This document shows positions 39,601 to 51,609 of a DNA stretch of 64,000 bases, piece after piece; position 1 is the stretch's first letter; every line of letters starts with the position of its first letter. Source of the DNA: Tanypteryx hageni (Eukaryota; Arthropoda; Insecta; Odonata; Petaluridae). The notes under the pieces were generated by a model that was given only the letters and a program-made list of their open reading frames with translations, was not told the origin of the DNA and ran no database searches. The position numbers and the translations under genes were made by a program. The stretch is taken from NCBI GenBank assembly GCA_028673005.1, contig CM054114.1, forward strand, positions 126,323,307 through 126,387,306. Reading direction: 5' to 3'.

Positions 39601-41816
39601 TTTTTTCCTTAAGGAGCGTGATTTATGCGACGGAGCATCCCGTTACAATATCAAAGAAAACTTAGGTGGGCATTTTGGTCTCAAATTAAGTATCGCGATC
39701 AAGGATAAGTGGGCTAACGTGAGATGGGATCGCACGTAGAGATCTCCATACACGTGTGAGTGAGGTAAATGCTTCCAGCGAGAACCCAATCCTGCATCTT
39801 TATAGAAAGACAAAGTAGTACGAAGATATGATAACGGTTTTCCGGGTCTTCGCGGAAAATATCCGATTCGAACGCGAGAGTAACACGCCGGCAGAACAAA
39901 AGAAAGCGCGTCTCCGCAACTCCGTTCTCAATTTCGCACTTTTCACATTTTATCTGCGAACCGAAAATAAAACTACCTTGCAAAACGTGAATACTTGGAA
40001 AAAAGGGGGGCGAGTTGCAATAGCGCCCATCACACTCCCGCATCGAAACACGCACGTACGCAGGACAATTGTTTTTCTGAAAAAAATCCGCTATTTTTTA
40101 CTTTATCTTTGTGTCAAGAAAATACCACCGTTTTTCCAGCCCCTTCTACTCTCATCTCTCCTACAATTCCACTTATGCGCTCACGTTTCGAAGAGAAAAC
40201 GTATCAACTTCAGGGGGAGAAAGAGACGGGCGCAGGCAGGGAAGAGAAACCCGTTCGGGGATTTCATTTGGCTCTTTACCTTTGTTGGCGCATAGCACAT
40301 CGAGCGAGGGAAGGCTGGTTGAAGCGGGTTATCTTGGCTCGGGATCGAACTGGGATGACTTAGATAGGGACTTAGATCTAAAAGGAGGAAGAGCCCGACG
40401 TGCCTATTGCTACACCGAGTTAATCTTCTATGTGTTGGGTTGGTTTGGGTGAGGTCGCATGGAGGCATCGGCCTACAATCGAATATTCGCAACACGTTCG
40501 TGCACTATGGCTCCATTGGATGTAGCCAAAAACGACAGGCGAGTGTGTGTTTGTGGAAGAGAGAAGGAAGCGATGCGTCAGACAGGGCGTGAGAGAGATA
40601 GTCTTGTTTGCATTTGCAGTGGTGACAAGAGGCCAAATAAAGGACCCACGAAGAGGATCGAACCGATTTCCGATCTGTTTCGAGATAGAGAGTGATAAGA
40701 TAAATGAAGGAGAATGCGCGATAAGAAGATTTTAAAATCGTGAATGCGGGAAAACGTCGATACAGGATGGCGGATTACGAAAAAGTAGAATTTTCACCAA
40801 TCAATTTGGGATTTCTTATCAAAAAAGGTGAACCACTCTGTCGAAAATTGTAAAACTTTTGCTTCAAACAATTGTTTTGCCACCAAATTATATTGAATTA
40901 TATTTCTTATTTTCACGATAATGAGTAAGATTTTTAAATATCCTCCCACTAATTGTTTCTCTGATGGAGGGTAGCAATCTTCATTTAGTATTTAATTGAA
41001 AAAATACAAATCAATTCAAACAAAAAGTTTACCTTATTTAATATTTGGTTGTATATTTCTAAGTAACCTCCATTTTGAGGATATACTCCATGATTCGCTT
41101 AAAAATTAACTACCTCAGCAAAAATTTTACAGGTCTGCAAAGGTCAACTTATTATTTCGTCAACATATCCTCCAATAATGTCAACGTCCCCCCATGTCCT
41201 GGGGAATGAACGAACGCAGCGACTTTTATTTCTTTTAAAAATAAAACATTCAAGTATTTGCATTAAAATAACAGACAATAAAAGTTCAAAAGCTCATGAT
41301 ACTGGGACGCAAATGGAAATGAATGTAATTATTAAAAATTAATGTATGTACCGAGTCAGAAAGAAATTCTTGATGGCAATGAATAAAAACTTAAAACACA
41401 AGTTGAGTAAATATCCTCCTCCATCCGGCCGATTTCTGCAGCGCACGATATTATTCATAACTTTAAAAAAACTATTGCCGTTATAGAGGGAATCTTTTAT
41501 TTTAAGTTGATAGTCTATTTTGAAATATTTACCTATAAATGCAGGAATTATTTTGGGGTAGCTTTGTTCGTTTTATGGAGAAATACCACATTGCATGAAC
41601 TATTGGTAATAAAATATTCAATTAAAAAACTTTTTATAGTAAAAATAATGATGAGTTGTATGCTTACGTTTTTTAGCGGCAAGAAAGAAGTCGAAAGAAT
41701 ATTGTGCAAAATATACTTCCGTTAGCGATCACATTCTGTGCTGGGCACGTTCGACATTTAAGGATTAATATCTTTTTACGACTTTAAAAAAATATTAGTT
41801 ACATTATTTATTTCAA
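33666..41816. other. Eight kilobases without a recognisable gene
   Basis: CpG-rich blocks at about 34250-34480, 36030-36400, 37190-37860 and 39700-40700 are open in several frames on both strands, but no frame shows a domain, signal peptide or splice-compatible structure that I can support. The DNA between is AT-rich with A/T homopolymers. Short CT runs occur near 34210. An unrecognised gene with small exons cannot be excluded. Confidence 0.45.
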
Positions 41817-41822
41817 ATCAAT
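41817..41822 (-). terminator. Candidate polyadenylation signal of gene A
   Basis: AATAAA on the minus strand, about 195 bp past the stop codon of gene A. No other canonical signal lies nearer. Confidence 0.4.
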
Positions 41823-42017
41823 ACATATGGGATTAGTAAAAGAAAACTAAAAGGTTGATCACATACAAAGCCGTATTATTATTTGCAGCTTGGCTACATT
41901 ACGTTAATTTGATGTGGACGTGATCATTAGCTAACTATAGTGATCCAACACGTGTTTTTATGAAGTTAAGATATCAATTTAGACAGACATAGAATCAACG
42001 GTCAGAAGGTTTTTTTC

Positions 42018-43887
42018 TTATTCAGCGCCGAACCTTTCCGGACTCATGTTCATGAAATCAGAGCTTATACACATTGATTCGTACGGATAGAACTCCATAT
42101 CCTCCGGGCACTTCATTCTCAGCTTCTTCAATTCCACATCTTCTATTTCGCAGACATAAAAATATTCAGCATAATCCGAGTCCGGGAAGATTCCAATTTG
42201 CTGACACTCGAATTCGTCATCCTCGGCTACGGTCATGTTTTGTTCCAGGTAGATCAATTGCATGTGGCACGTCGTCTTGTCCGGCGTGGTGCAACTGCCC
42301 TCCTCATCGTTGAAGTGCAATCCAAGCGGGCATTCATCCTCTACAACTTCGTACGTGTCGTCATAGCGAGGGAAGCAGGTGATCATTTTGGTACAGTCCC
42401 TCCTGTCAGAGAACGTCCCGGAAGTCGGGCATTGGTACACCTTGGTCTCGTTTTCTTTTCCGGAGCATTCTTCTGATACGCACGCCAGCTGACCGTTCAC
42501 GTAGCACGTTAAGTTCTCGGGACAGATGAAGGTGATGTAGTCGTGTTCCTCTCTGGGGCACAGGATCTCACGGTCGCACGGCTCGCAGAAGTATGGCTCG
42601 TTGCAACCCTCCAGGGTGCCCACGGCGAAGATGGCCACCTATCGTTGCAGGTAATAGGATTGAGTTTTTAATTTTTGGTCGATTAAGGGGAGGCATTAAA
42701 AGAGTCTTCTTTATTAGTCGGACCATCGGAATTAAAGATTCGACTAGTTTCATTACGGGGTCCAAAGAACGTTCATTCAGAATTAATGCGATCAAATTCT
42801 ATCAAGGTAAAAACGGGGCATCTCCCTTTACCCAGACGACGAAAACGCACATATTTTTCTAAAGTTATATTTTATTATGACCACTTCAAAAGCAATTGTA
42901 ATTCATTGCTTGATGTTACTTGAAAGACTCTTGAATGTGTATTTATCGATTATTTTCCCTGGTTGAAATTCAATTTAACAAAACAGACGAAACGCAAAAA
43001 ACAAAGAAACTTCCAATGCGCCCCACTATAATTTTCGTTTAGATTTACATTTTGAAAAAAGTCAAAATATAAATTCTCATATCATCTGCACTCATGTAGT
43101 AAAAAAACTTTTACTGTTTACACTTCTTCCATATTTAAGTGGGCGTGAAAACAGCCTAGAAAAAATTTCACTATTAACCTCAATTATTAATTAACTTTTA
43201 TAGCTATTTTTTACAAAAAGTCAAAATGCGAAACAAATGACAGCGTTTTCTACAATCTAAGCCAAACCTATGCTATTATTTCCACTGTATTTTTATAAAT
43301 TTGCATGGTTCATTGCCTAGTTCTATAAATAAACAGATTTCTAGCTGTTAGCGAAGAAATATGCAACATTTTTTGCATTTGAACAAGAGGGAACGTAGAT
43401 AAGATATTTAGTATTTAACTAAACCTTACCCTAGATCAGGGGTGGGAAAACTTTTTACATGGCGGGCCGCATTAACAGTTCTTATGTGGGCTGTATAAAT
43501 ATGAAAATTCTTCGGCGGGCCACGTTAGGGTTCACACCGGAAGTTAACTGAGAGAATGCGAGGGATCCTGTTAGTGAAAATCAATAATAAATAATGTTAT
43601 CCCCATAATACCACTGGAAAAGGTTTTCCAGCCATAATTATAAGCTACAAATATGAAATTATCTGTATTTTATATTACGGTTTGCTTTCATAATGGAATC
43701 GCGGGCCACATAAAATGTGGCCTGCGGGCCGTGGCTTGCCCACCCCTGCCCTAGATTCACAAAATCTAATTGCAAGCATAAAGACTTTTGGTCTGCTTTG
43801 CTTAAAAAACTATAAAACTTTTAAAGATTGTATACTTACTAGCATTACTGCCGATGGAAACAGCATCTTCAAAACTTGAGCGTACAT
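42018..43887 (-). CDS. Gene A: secreted protein with 8-Cys module and two chitin-binding (CBM14) domains
   Basis: Two exons: 43887-43840 (16 codons) and 42638-42018, joined in phase 0. The donor is CTA|GTAAGTAT and the acceptor GATAG|GTG. The 222-residue product is probably secreted and chitin-binding. Its signal peptide (about residues 1-27) has a hydrophobic core spanning the splice site. Residues 28-74 form an 8-cysteine module spaced C-x5-C-x2-C-x5-C-x11-C-x5-C-x7-C-x4-C. A six-cysteine CBM14 domain spans about 86-140 (TFSDRRDCTKMITC..ECPLGLHF). A second CBM14 (about 161-206) has only four cysteines, lacking the second and sixth. There is one possible N-glycosylation site (NMT, 150-152). 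An ATG seven codons downstream (43866) would also give a signal peptide. The intron holds a 312-bp hAT-type element. The protein is acidic and lacks the Thr-rich linkers of gene D. Target tissue unknown. Confidence 0.8.
43437..43748 (+). mobile_element. hAT-type miniature element (family 2), in the intron of gene A
   Basis: The ends are CAGGGGTGGGAAAACTTTTT at the left, and CAGGGGTGGGCAAGCCACGG when the right end is reverse-complemented. A perfect 8-bp duplication, ccctagat, flanks it (43429-43436 and 43749-43756). Subterminal GCGGGCC motifs repeat on both sides. It is non-coding and lies wholly inside the intron. Confidence 0.92.
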
Positions 43888-43928
43888 GTCGTAGGATTGG
43901 ATTGGATTGATTTTGCCCGACAGAACGT

Positions 43929-43955
43929 TGCACCTCCGACGCAGGATTGAATATA
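43929..43955 (-). promoter_or_regulatory. Candidate core promoter of gene A
   Basis: TATATT on the minus strand (43955-43950) lies 26 bp upstream of an initiator-like GCAACG with its A at 43929. The implied 5' UTR is about 41 nt. It is weaker than the TATA boxes of genes B and D. Confidence 0.4.
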
Positions 43956-45938
43956 TTTCTTTCCTGAAGTAATTTTTTTCGTAACCTTGATGTCGCTTAC
44001 TTATGATAAAAGTGTTGCTGTTTACCTCATTCATCTTGGAAAACTTAGATAAAGCGTCTATAAACTAAGAAATCTTGATAAACTCTGGAATACGCTATTG
44101 TTTGACTTCTGAGAAAGAAAGCCGGAAGAAAACCAAAAACATTCCGATTACATACACATATTCATCGTTAATATCCTGTTTGTGCATATGCATCGGTGCC
44201 TTTATTTTGAAAGCCCTTGAAAGATACGTGGAAATAAACTTATCGCCTGTTATAAACGCGTTTAAGTAAATCACCGTCATGCAGACAATACCCATCACCT
44301 TGATATTACAAGTGGTGTTTGTTCCGTTAAAATAGTCTAATCTTAAAAAAATATAATATTTGTCTTTGAAAAATCAATGTTAAATGTCAAATATATAAGC
44401 TGTCTGCTTGTTTTGGGTTATACTTTCAGTCTCTTAAAATATATCTTTCCGTTATTGGCGGTTGAATGAGTCGTGTTTTCGATATCTTGTGGATAAAACA
44501 TGCACAGCGCTGTCCAATCAGATTTCGGGGTTAGCCACACCTGTGGAGAACGGATCACCATATTCACCACATAATACGAATATATGAAATATTAATAAGA
44601 AAAATTCTTTTAAATTGGTTTCAATTTTTATTATTTAGCATTACTATTATTTTTATATAATATTCATACAGAAAAACCGTACATAATAGAAGTAATACGC
44701 TAAAAAATGAACATCATAACAGGCATTATTATCACGAATTTAAACCTTCAGTGTGACACTTGGCAAACTTTTTCTTTCACCGATCTCTTGAACGCTGACG
44801 GAAACTTTACAGAAAATAATCCAGTCCAAAATAATCAACGTCATTAGTAGACTGTCCCTAGGCTGATCCGTCATTGTTTTTGCTTAAAATCTGGTTCTCA
44901 ATTCATTATTTGATAGTTCCCTTCGCCTATCAAGTCGTCTGTCAGCTGAAAACCTTACCTTCAAGTTTTCTTTCTAACACTTCTTTAATCATGCTTTCTC
45001 TATGCTCAGATAATTTCCATCCAGTTCGCCTTTCTCTTTTAATTGCTCGTTTTTCTCCTATGCTGCTTAGTATTTCGTCGTTTTTCGCCCTATATGTCAA
45101 ATCTATCTTCAGATTCTTTTTCATGTCCACATTTGAAAGCTATCCTAGTATCCTATTAATAATTTCGTTGAATGATGAATGATGTCGACATATAATAACG
45201 CCACATGCATTCGTATTTCAAATATCGTCGAATAACTTGAGAACGGCTACCTCAATTTTAAATATTCTTTCAGTTTCGTTTTGATTGATACCATATGACG
45301 TTTTTGACCATTCGCCATCTAAAACAAAGCCCGAGTTCGATTACACGGGCTTTTCGTTTTGCCATTTATGTAATCGACAGGCATCTTATGTGCAGAACTG
45401 TGCTTTTGAACATTTATAAATATCTTATAATTGAGACTTCGACGTGAGATTTGCATTATTTCAAAGGAAAAATAATGTGAATTCTCATTCTTATCGTCGA
45501 TTCTGTTACCTAATTCGTATTTTTTCACATTTTATTCCGGTTTTTCGGAAATTTTAACATCTCAATGAAGTTACTTACTTTATTGGCATCAATGGCCTAG
45601 GGTTTTCGGTGCATTTCCAGTTAATTTGCAATCAAACAGACGTATGAAGGATATAAATCGATTAAGCATTTTCGTGAAAACTTTCGTCTTTATACTATAA
45701 ATCAAACGAACGGACGCGTTAAGAATCTTCTAATCAAAATTAGTAACGATTGCAGAAATGTAGGTAATATATTTTCGTAAATAACAGTCGAAATTATTAT
45801 CAACGTCATTGTGCTGCTATTAAGAAAAGGTGAAAACAAAACTATGCGGCAAATTTACCCTCTGTTAGGAGACGAAGAGAAATATATGATGTAAGAAAAA
45901 TAAATCAAAATAGACCAGGAAGTTTGTTTCGCGTAGCA
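43956..45938. other. Intergenic, nothing recognised
   Basis: AT-rich DNA upstream of gene A. The open frames have no known domain. A GC-stem hairpin near 45330 was considered and rejected. Confidence 0.45.
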
Positions 45939-45946
45939 GTAACAGG

Positions 45947-46229
45947 CAGTACCGGCCCGAGCTACGAGCGAGCCGGGCCACTGCCCGGGGCACTATCCCG
46001 ATCATTTATCTATGCATTACTTGCAAGTGAATAAATATTGAATACCGATTTATATCGACGGATAGACTAGAATTTTTATGGTATTCCTTTTAATTTTTCA
46101 TTATCAATAATTTTTACAGAGTGATGAATAAATTAATACATATTTTTTAAACATCTCAACAAACATTAACGAAGGGGGCGCTGGAGTGCTATCTCGCCCG
46201 GGGCGTCAAAATTCCTCGGGCCGCCTCTG
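45947..46229 (-). mobile_element. hAT-type miniature element (family 1), inverted copy
   Basis: It is the reverse complement of the element at 11694-11994 over its whole length, with indels. The left end is CAGTACCGGCCCGAG and the right end CTCGGGCCGCCTCTG. Flanks gtaacagg (45939-45946) and gtcacagg (46230-46237) differ at one of eight bases. Confidence 0.85.
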
Positions 46230-46237
46230 GTCACAGG

Positions 46238-47065
46238 GTCCCTGAATTCAAATAATTCAGAGGAATGCAGTCGTTGACATGCTGTACATTTTTGCAATGA
46301 AATTCATGAAAAATTATTTTATTAGTTTTATAATAAAAGTCGAGCTTAGCGAGCCCCGCCAGACGGGGTTGGATCCCGCAAAAGGTATTTTCTAATCAAA
46401 GTGAGTGACGATTGCAGCAACTTAGATAATATCTATCGTCGATGAATTTAGCATTTACTTTCTCTTAAGCAATATAACATTAATGATTTCAAGCGGATAA
46501 TAATTACATTTTAATGCATTTAGTCTGAATGAATATGATTTTTGTTTCAAAAATTTATTAAATTCGTGTTTAATTACTTTGAAAATAACTTGTGAACAAA
46601 ATTAGAGATCAGGCGGAGTCTTTAGTTTTATATGTAATGGGGATGAGATCGATAATTCATTTCAGAAAAATTTCAAATTTGATCCATTTTACTCAAGGAA
46701 TCTTTTTAATCATCGGGAAAGATAAATTAGTCGTAAGATTTTGTAGAGATATAGCTCACGGTTTTCTGCTCGCGTGAATAATACGGAATATTAATTGATG
46801 CATTCATTCCAGCGGTGAGTACTTTTTTTGTGGTCGTGGAGAGCATATCAAACAATCTTGAAAATTTCCCGCAAAGAACAGTTCGTTTTGTTAAAAGAGA
46901 CTATAGTTGCGATATTAGCGCATCAGAAATTTTGCGTCTTGAGGTGAAATGAAGAAGTGCAAAATAATCAAGTTAAAACGGAACTTTTGATAATTTTCAG
47001 GCACTACTGGTGTTTTTTCCGAATGTGGTATGAGAGGCTGTTATAGGTTTTTGTTGGAGTGCTGG
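46238..47065. other. Intergenic, nothing recognised
   Basis: AT-rich sequence between two miniature elements, with no supported feature. Confidence 0.45.
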
Positions 47066-47073
47066 CTTTAATC

Positions 47074-47379
47074 CAGTGGTGGGCAACATTTTGTATATGG
47101 CGGGCCACGTTGTCGGTCACGAACTCTTTTGGGGGTCGCAATGCATGTCAATGCTTCAGCGGACTGAATTAAACTTTAAATCGGACGTTAACGGGAGATT
47201 CTGATATAATTGAAAATCAAGGCAAAATTAGGTTTTTAGGGTTAACATTACAATATCAAGTGTTTTATTGTCGTAATTTGAATGTTTATGATATGAATTT
47301 CTATTAAATCTCTTTTTAATCATAGCTTCGCGGGTCGCGTACCACGCCCTCGAGAGTCTCCCTAGGTTGCTCGCCAATA
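47074..47379 (+). mobile_element. hAT-type miniature element (family 2), degenerate
   Basis: The left end CAGTGGTGGGCAACATTTTG with GGCGGGCCACG matches the family-2 element in gene A's intron. The right end has decayed (GGTTGCTCGCCAATA), but a perfect 8-bp duplication, ctttaatc, flanks it (47066-47073 and 47380-47387). Confidence 0.8.
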
Positions 47380-47441
47380 CTTTAATCCCTCAGTCCGGCC
47401 ATTTCCCATCCTCTAATTAGGTTAACAAAAATATAAATACA

Positions 47442-47607
47442 CATGGGCGCCCGCAGAAATATTATTCAGCGTGTAGCAAAACATATTTAACATGTAACCA
47501 ACCAACGAACAGGCATGGGCTTTCATATGTGCAATGTGCAATTTATTACAAAATGTAGGGGGGGGGGGGCAAATTCCCCCTCTTACCACTTATTGCGGGC
47601 GCCCATG
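47442..47607. mobile_element. Short hAT-like miniature element with 15-bp inverted ends
   Basis: The left end CATGGGCGCCCGCAG and right end GCGGGCGCCCATG are near-perfect inverted repeats 166 bp apart. The flanking 8-mers taaataca and gaagtaca agree at six of eight bases. A 12-base G run (47558-47569) lies near the right end. Confidence 0.65.
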
Positions 47608-47811
47608 GAAGTACAGCATCCTCCAAGCATTTCCAATGTATTGATGCTTTTGATTGGCAAACAGTTGGCTCTGAAATTAAGGTCTCAGTAAAGAGAAGTC
47701 AGGGGCAGCACTGACAACCACCGTTGGACTGGTTAGCAAAATCCGTACACTTGCACGGCGAGCCTGGCAAAGGGGTAAATTGACACTCACAAGAGAAACT
47801 TTTCCGGAAAT

Positions 47812-47817
47812 TTTATT
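47812..47817 (-). terminator. Polyadenylation signal of gene B
   Basis: AATAAA on the minus strand, about 83 bp past the stop codon of gene B. Confidence 0.6.
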
Positions 47818-47899
47818 AACACGAGAAAGTTTTTAAATAATATCCGCGTCACATTCTCTCCCTGTCCACGTTGCTGAGCTTTTGCAGAGAAGGCACGGC

Positions 47900-50644
47900 T
47901 CACGCTCCGATAGTACATCCGGCTGCCGAAGGGTACATACACCTCCTATTAGTCGGGCTGAACTGAATACCAGGCGGGCAGTTGTATTGGTAAGGGCCGT
48001 TCATGACGCCGTCTGCTCCCTTGTAGCACATGTAATAGTTCTGACAAGTCGTGGGATCAGGAAAGCGACCGACGTCCGTGCAGACGAACGTAGTGGCCGA
48101 GTCTGCGTACACCGCGGGGTCCACCGTGGCAGAGATCGAGGACACGGTGCCCGGCGCAGCCGTCGTAGTCCTCAGAGCTATGACGCATGCGTCCAACCTC
48201 TGGTTGTAGATGGCCTTACGCGGACAAGCTCCGGATTCCTTGAGATATCCACCCCCGTATGCGTCGAAAGTACAGGTTATGTACTTGTTGCCGTCCGTAG
48301 GATGTTGGAACCTTCCACCTTTCGTGCAGACGAATCCGTCGAGAGAGATAGGCGGCTTGGACGACGTCCCGTAATATGCGCGCCCTAAGGATGTGGCACT
48401 CGTCTGCTTGAATTCGGTGGAATAAAAGTATTTTAATGGTTTTTAGCGAGAGATAACATAGTAAACAAAATGAAAATCCGAAAATTAACCATAGATCTTA
48501 CGTGAAAATGCAGAGAAACTCCAATTGGAAAATACGATTGATTGAAAGAGATGCGTATTTTTTCATCGAGGGATTAATACTCCTCAGCAATGAGTATGAT
48601 TTTTATTAACTGTTTTGTAGGAGTTTTCCGCATTTTCATTCAAAAAAGAATTATCGTGTTCGCCTTGTGACTGCACTGCAATTGATAATTTATATAGTTC
48701 CAATAACCGTAAAAAATGTTGGGCAAAACAAATTCGCTACGAATTAAATGTCATCAGTGGGTATTCATCGGTGGTAGATTCTAAACAATGAGAGCTTCAT
48801 TTTCTGACGAAATATAAAAAAGCGCATTTTATTTATTGAGGTTTGTTTAGAATTGTAAACTTAAAATTATTTCTAAACTTATTAATGTAATTGCGTGACA
48901 TAAAGTAATTTATTCAGTAATTAATTTAAAAAAGTATAGCCATACTCTTACACATGTTGGATTTCTAATCTACTGACTATTGGCTTATGATATGAACATA
49001 CTACATTACTAAAAAGGGCCCTCATAACGCTCACCCATTTCTCCAGAAAAGGTCAATTTGAAAATTTTGAAGGGACTCCGCCGTTTTTTTACATTTCTTA
49101 TGCAGCGTTATAGATGGAATTATGGTTCGCATAAGTAGTGAAATCATTAACTTTCTATCTATTACCCTATGTTCAGAATCTTAATTTGAAAATTTTCACC
49201 CCCTGCCGCTCACCAATTTCTCCAAAAAATTTCTTTGGCTGCGTAATAGATGGCCTCATATATCACCATGCAAATTTCAAACATCTCTTACCGTTTACTT
49301 TTTGTTTTAATTTAATAGACTTCACAGACAGAAAGACAGCGAAAACTTAATCGCGGTTATAGCATCAATCGCGCTAAAAAAAATCCACCGATTACGGCAT
49401 AGATATACACAATATCTTATCTGTATCTTAAATTTTATAGCGATTGAAGATACCTGATTTTATAAAATGTAATTAACTTAGCTAAAATTAGGTGATTCAG
49501 TGTCACTAGTGTAAACCCTGTATATTCCGCATAGCAGGGCGAAAAACGAAAATGGGGTTTCCCGTGACCGATTTCAATGTTAATTTTGATCCCGCATCAA
49601 CGACACTACCCTCACGTGGATATTTAAAACCACTTTCTCTTTTCATACTAGTATTTCACACACTGATTATTTTCGGAAGAATTTTCTGAAGGGTGAATGT
49701 GAAAGTATTATGGACCGTCGTGTTGATATAATTCGTTTAAATCTCTTTGTCGATTTCGTATTATTTTACGACTCAGCAGTTATTTTAAACCTAATATCAT
49801 TAAGATCTTGCCCTATTAATATAGAAGAACACAATGCTTTAAACTGAACCCCAGTCAGCGACGAATCTTCAGATTTAGCATAACAATTATATAGATTTCT
49901 CCTTTGGTATTGCAGCCGATCAAAAATGACTTTATATGATATGAAACATGACACTGTGATTATATATAAATTATTTAAGTATTTTTTTCAGGAGGTAGCA
50001 GGCTCGCGAGTGAAGTTAATTTTAAAGAAACAAATTTTACCTTAAATTAAAATAGAGTTTGTTCTTTCATTTGAAATAAAGCGTCTAATATATTTACGAT
50101 TATATAATAATAAAATAAGATATTTAATAAAAAGCGAACAGGCATAGTTCCATTACATATTTTCAGATTAAATTTCATTTACAGGTCCTATTATTTTGTT
50201 TGTCTCGGATGAATACTTGTGAAATAATTTTGCTGGCCATTTATAACCTATTTTAAGAGAGAAAGTTTCCATCTGCAAAAGTCCAAAAAATACGACGCCA
50301 TAATTTTTATGCCCGAGATTTTCCGTTGGATATTTTTAGCTAAAATATGCGCATGCATTCAAAAAGCAATTTATCACTGCCATTTCACGCCAAAGTTTGG
50401 AACAGTATACCTCATATGACAGTAAGGGTACCGGCAAACTCTTGAAAACGGAAAACATTAAAATATAAAAGTAAATTTGATAATTGTCCTTCTTCTTTCA
50501 GTTTTACAATAATCTTCATTCATACCGTACGCTTAGCTCGTTCACGGGAGAACCTTATTGATTAAAAATATTAAAATCGCATATACGTACCATGGAGAGC
50601 ATCGACGCAAACAAGAGAATGTTTATCCGCTGAATGGCACCCAT
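47900..50644 (-). CDS. Gene B: secreted protein with two chitin-binding (CBM14) domains
   Basis: Two exons: 50644-50591 (18 codons) and 48403-47900, joined in phase 0. The donor is TCCATG|GTACGTAT and the acceptor TTCAAGCAG|ACG. The product is 185 residues. Exon 1 starts at an ATG in good context (GGAACCATGG) and encodes MGAIQRINILLFASMLSM, a convincing signal-peptide start. The first CBM14 (cysteines at 44, 62, 78 and 91) lacks the second and sixth cysteines. The second (126, 138, 144, 160, 173 and 181) has all six, with the GRFPDP..NYYMC core and CPPGIQF. A Thr/Ser/Ala-rich linker of about 25 residues joins them. Unlike A, C and D it has no 8-cysteine module. The long frame on the opposite strand is a shadow of the second exon. 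Probable role: binding chitin in an extracellular matrix. The pairing of these two exons rests on phase, signal peptide and promoter, not on transcript data. Confidence 0.8.
49015..49390. repeat. Dispersed-repeat-like stretch in the intron of gene B
   Basis: Two related segments (ctcacccatttctccagaaa at about 49030 and ctcaccaatttctccaaaaa at about 49210), each near an aatttgaaaattttga/c phrase, recur about 180 bp apart. The stretch ends with a cacagacagaaagacagcga tail. This looks like an old tandemly structured arthropod repeat. Its boundaries are uncertain. Confidence 0.4.
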
Positions 50645-50688
50645 GGTTCCGAAGCACTCCCGATGCTTGCGCTTTTCGCAGATCGTAT

Positions 50689-50718
50689 TGAGCCCGAATC
50701 GATCGTCTTTCTTTTATA
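50689..50718 (-). promoter_or_regulatory. TATA + initiator promoter of gene B
   Basis: TATAAAAG on the minus strand (50718-50711) is followed by an initiator-like CTCAATA with its A at 50689, 29 bp downstream of the first T. The implied 5' UTR is 45 nt to the ATG at 50644. Confidence 0.7.
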
Positions 50719-50836
50719 TGCGGGGTCATTTTGGTCCGGAACAGGTGTCTTGTTTCTGGGAGGCAGTTTCGTCACACGCATCATCTTCGTTGAGTTGAGT
50801 TATGGAATGAGGGAACAGGTCTGGCGGAGGAGATTG

Positions 50837-50840
<4 letters not shown>

Positions 50841-50911
<71 letters not shown>
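50841..50911. repeat. (TA)32 plus (CA)n microsatellite upstream of gene B
   Basis: 32 uninterrupted TA units (50841-50904) run into a short CA tract. It sits about 120-190 bp upstream of gene B's TATA box. Confidence 0.95.
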
Positions 50912-51609
50912 TCATCTTTTTTTTATTTTAGGCCATTGTATTGGATTGCGCTCTTAACTGTACATGACCGATTCCTTTTCTTCTATCTCTTTCGGCTTTC
51001 AACTCCAATTTTGAGTCGTGCCTACGCGTGCGGGCGGCCGCGTGCCAGGATTCGGGTCGTAAATTACTTCCTTATCTTATTTATACTAGTCGAGAGAGAA
51101 AGGAAGCATTAGCGCGTCGACAGATAAAACGCTCGGAAGCCCGTTTGAAATTATTTTCTTGCAAAAGCCCTTTGTGAAAAGGTTTGATGAATGTTTCCCG
51201 CGAATGAAAAAAATTGACGTTTTGCTTTCGGATATGTGGGTTCACTTCGCGTGTGAGTTTTAAAAATCGTGAATCGCTCTCGCTTTCCGGTGTGTTGATT
51301 GACACCTGAAAATATTTTGTAGACAGAGTTCGTTTACCTACTATTTTACCATATAAAAAGAGATAAATAAATGAGGTGAACCAAGGCGGATACTGAAATT
51401 ATTTAGTTTATTACATATTTATAATATTTTTAATTAAATTTACGACTGCGAATCTTCTTTTGAATTACATTGTATATATACTCAATAAACGTTACTTTGA
51501 TCAGAATAAAGTTTTTCATTGGTAAACATAAAGGCGTGAATGCACCTTAGTCTTCACTAGAACTTTCGAAGGAACCGAACAGTTTCTTGCCGGGAGAACA
51601 TTCCGAGTC

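Noticed and set aside
45325..45360. Hairpin AAAGCCCG..CGGGCTTTT followed by T residues
   Set aside because: It looks like a bacterial terminator, but the context is a nuclear arthropod genome with no gene ending there. Likely chance.
47882..48388. 168-residue open frame on the plus strand
   Set aside because: It lies opposite the second exon of gene B and is Arg/Val-rich without a domain. It is an antisense shadow.
50558..51112. 184-residue plus-strand frame with a long Tyr-Ile repeat
   Set aside because: The repeat is the translation of the (TA)32 microsatellite. The frame also overlaps the promoter and first exon of gene B on the other strand.
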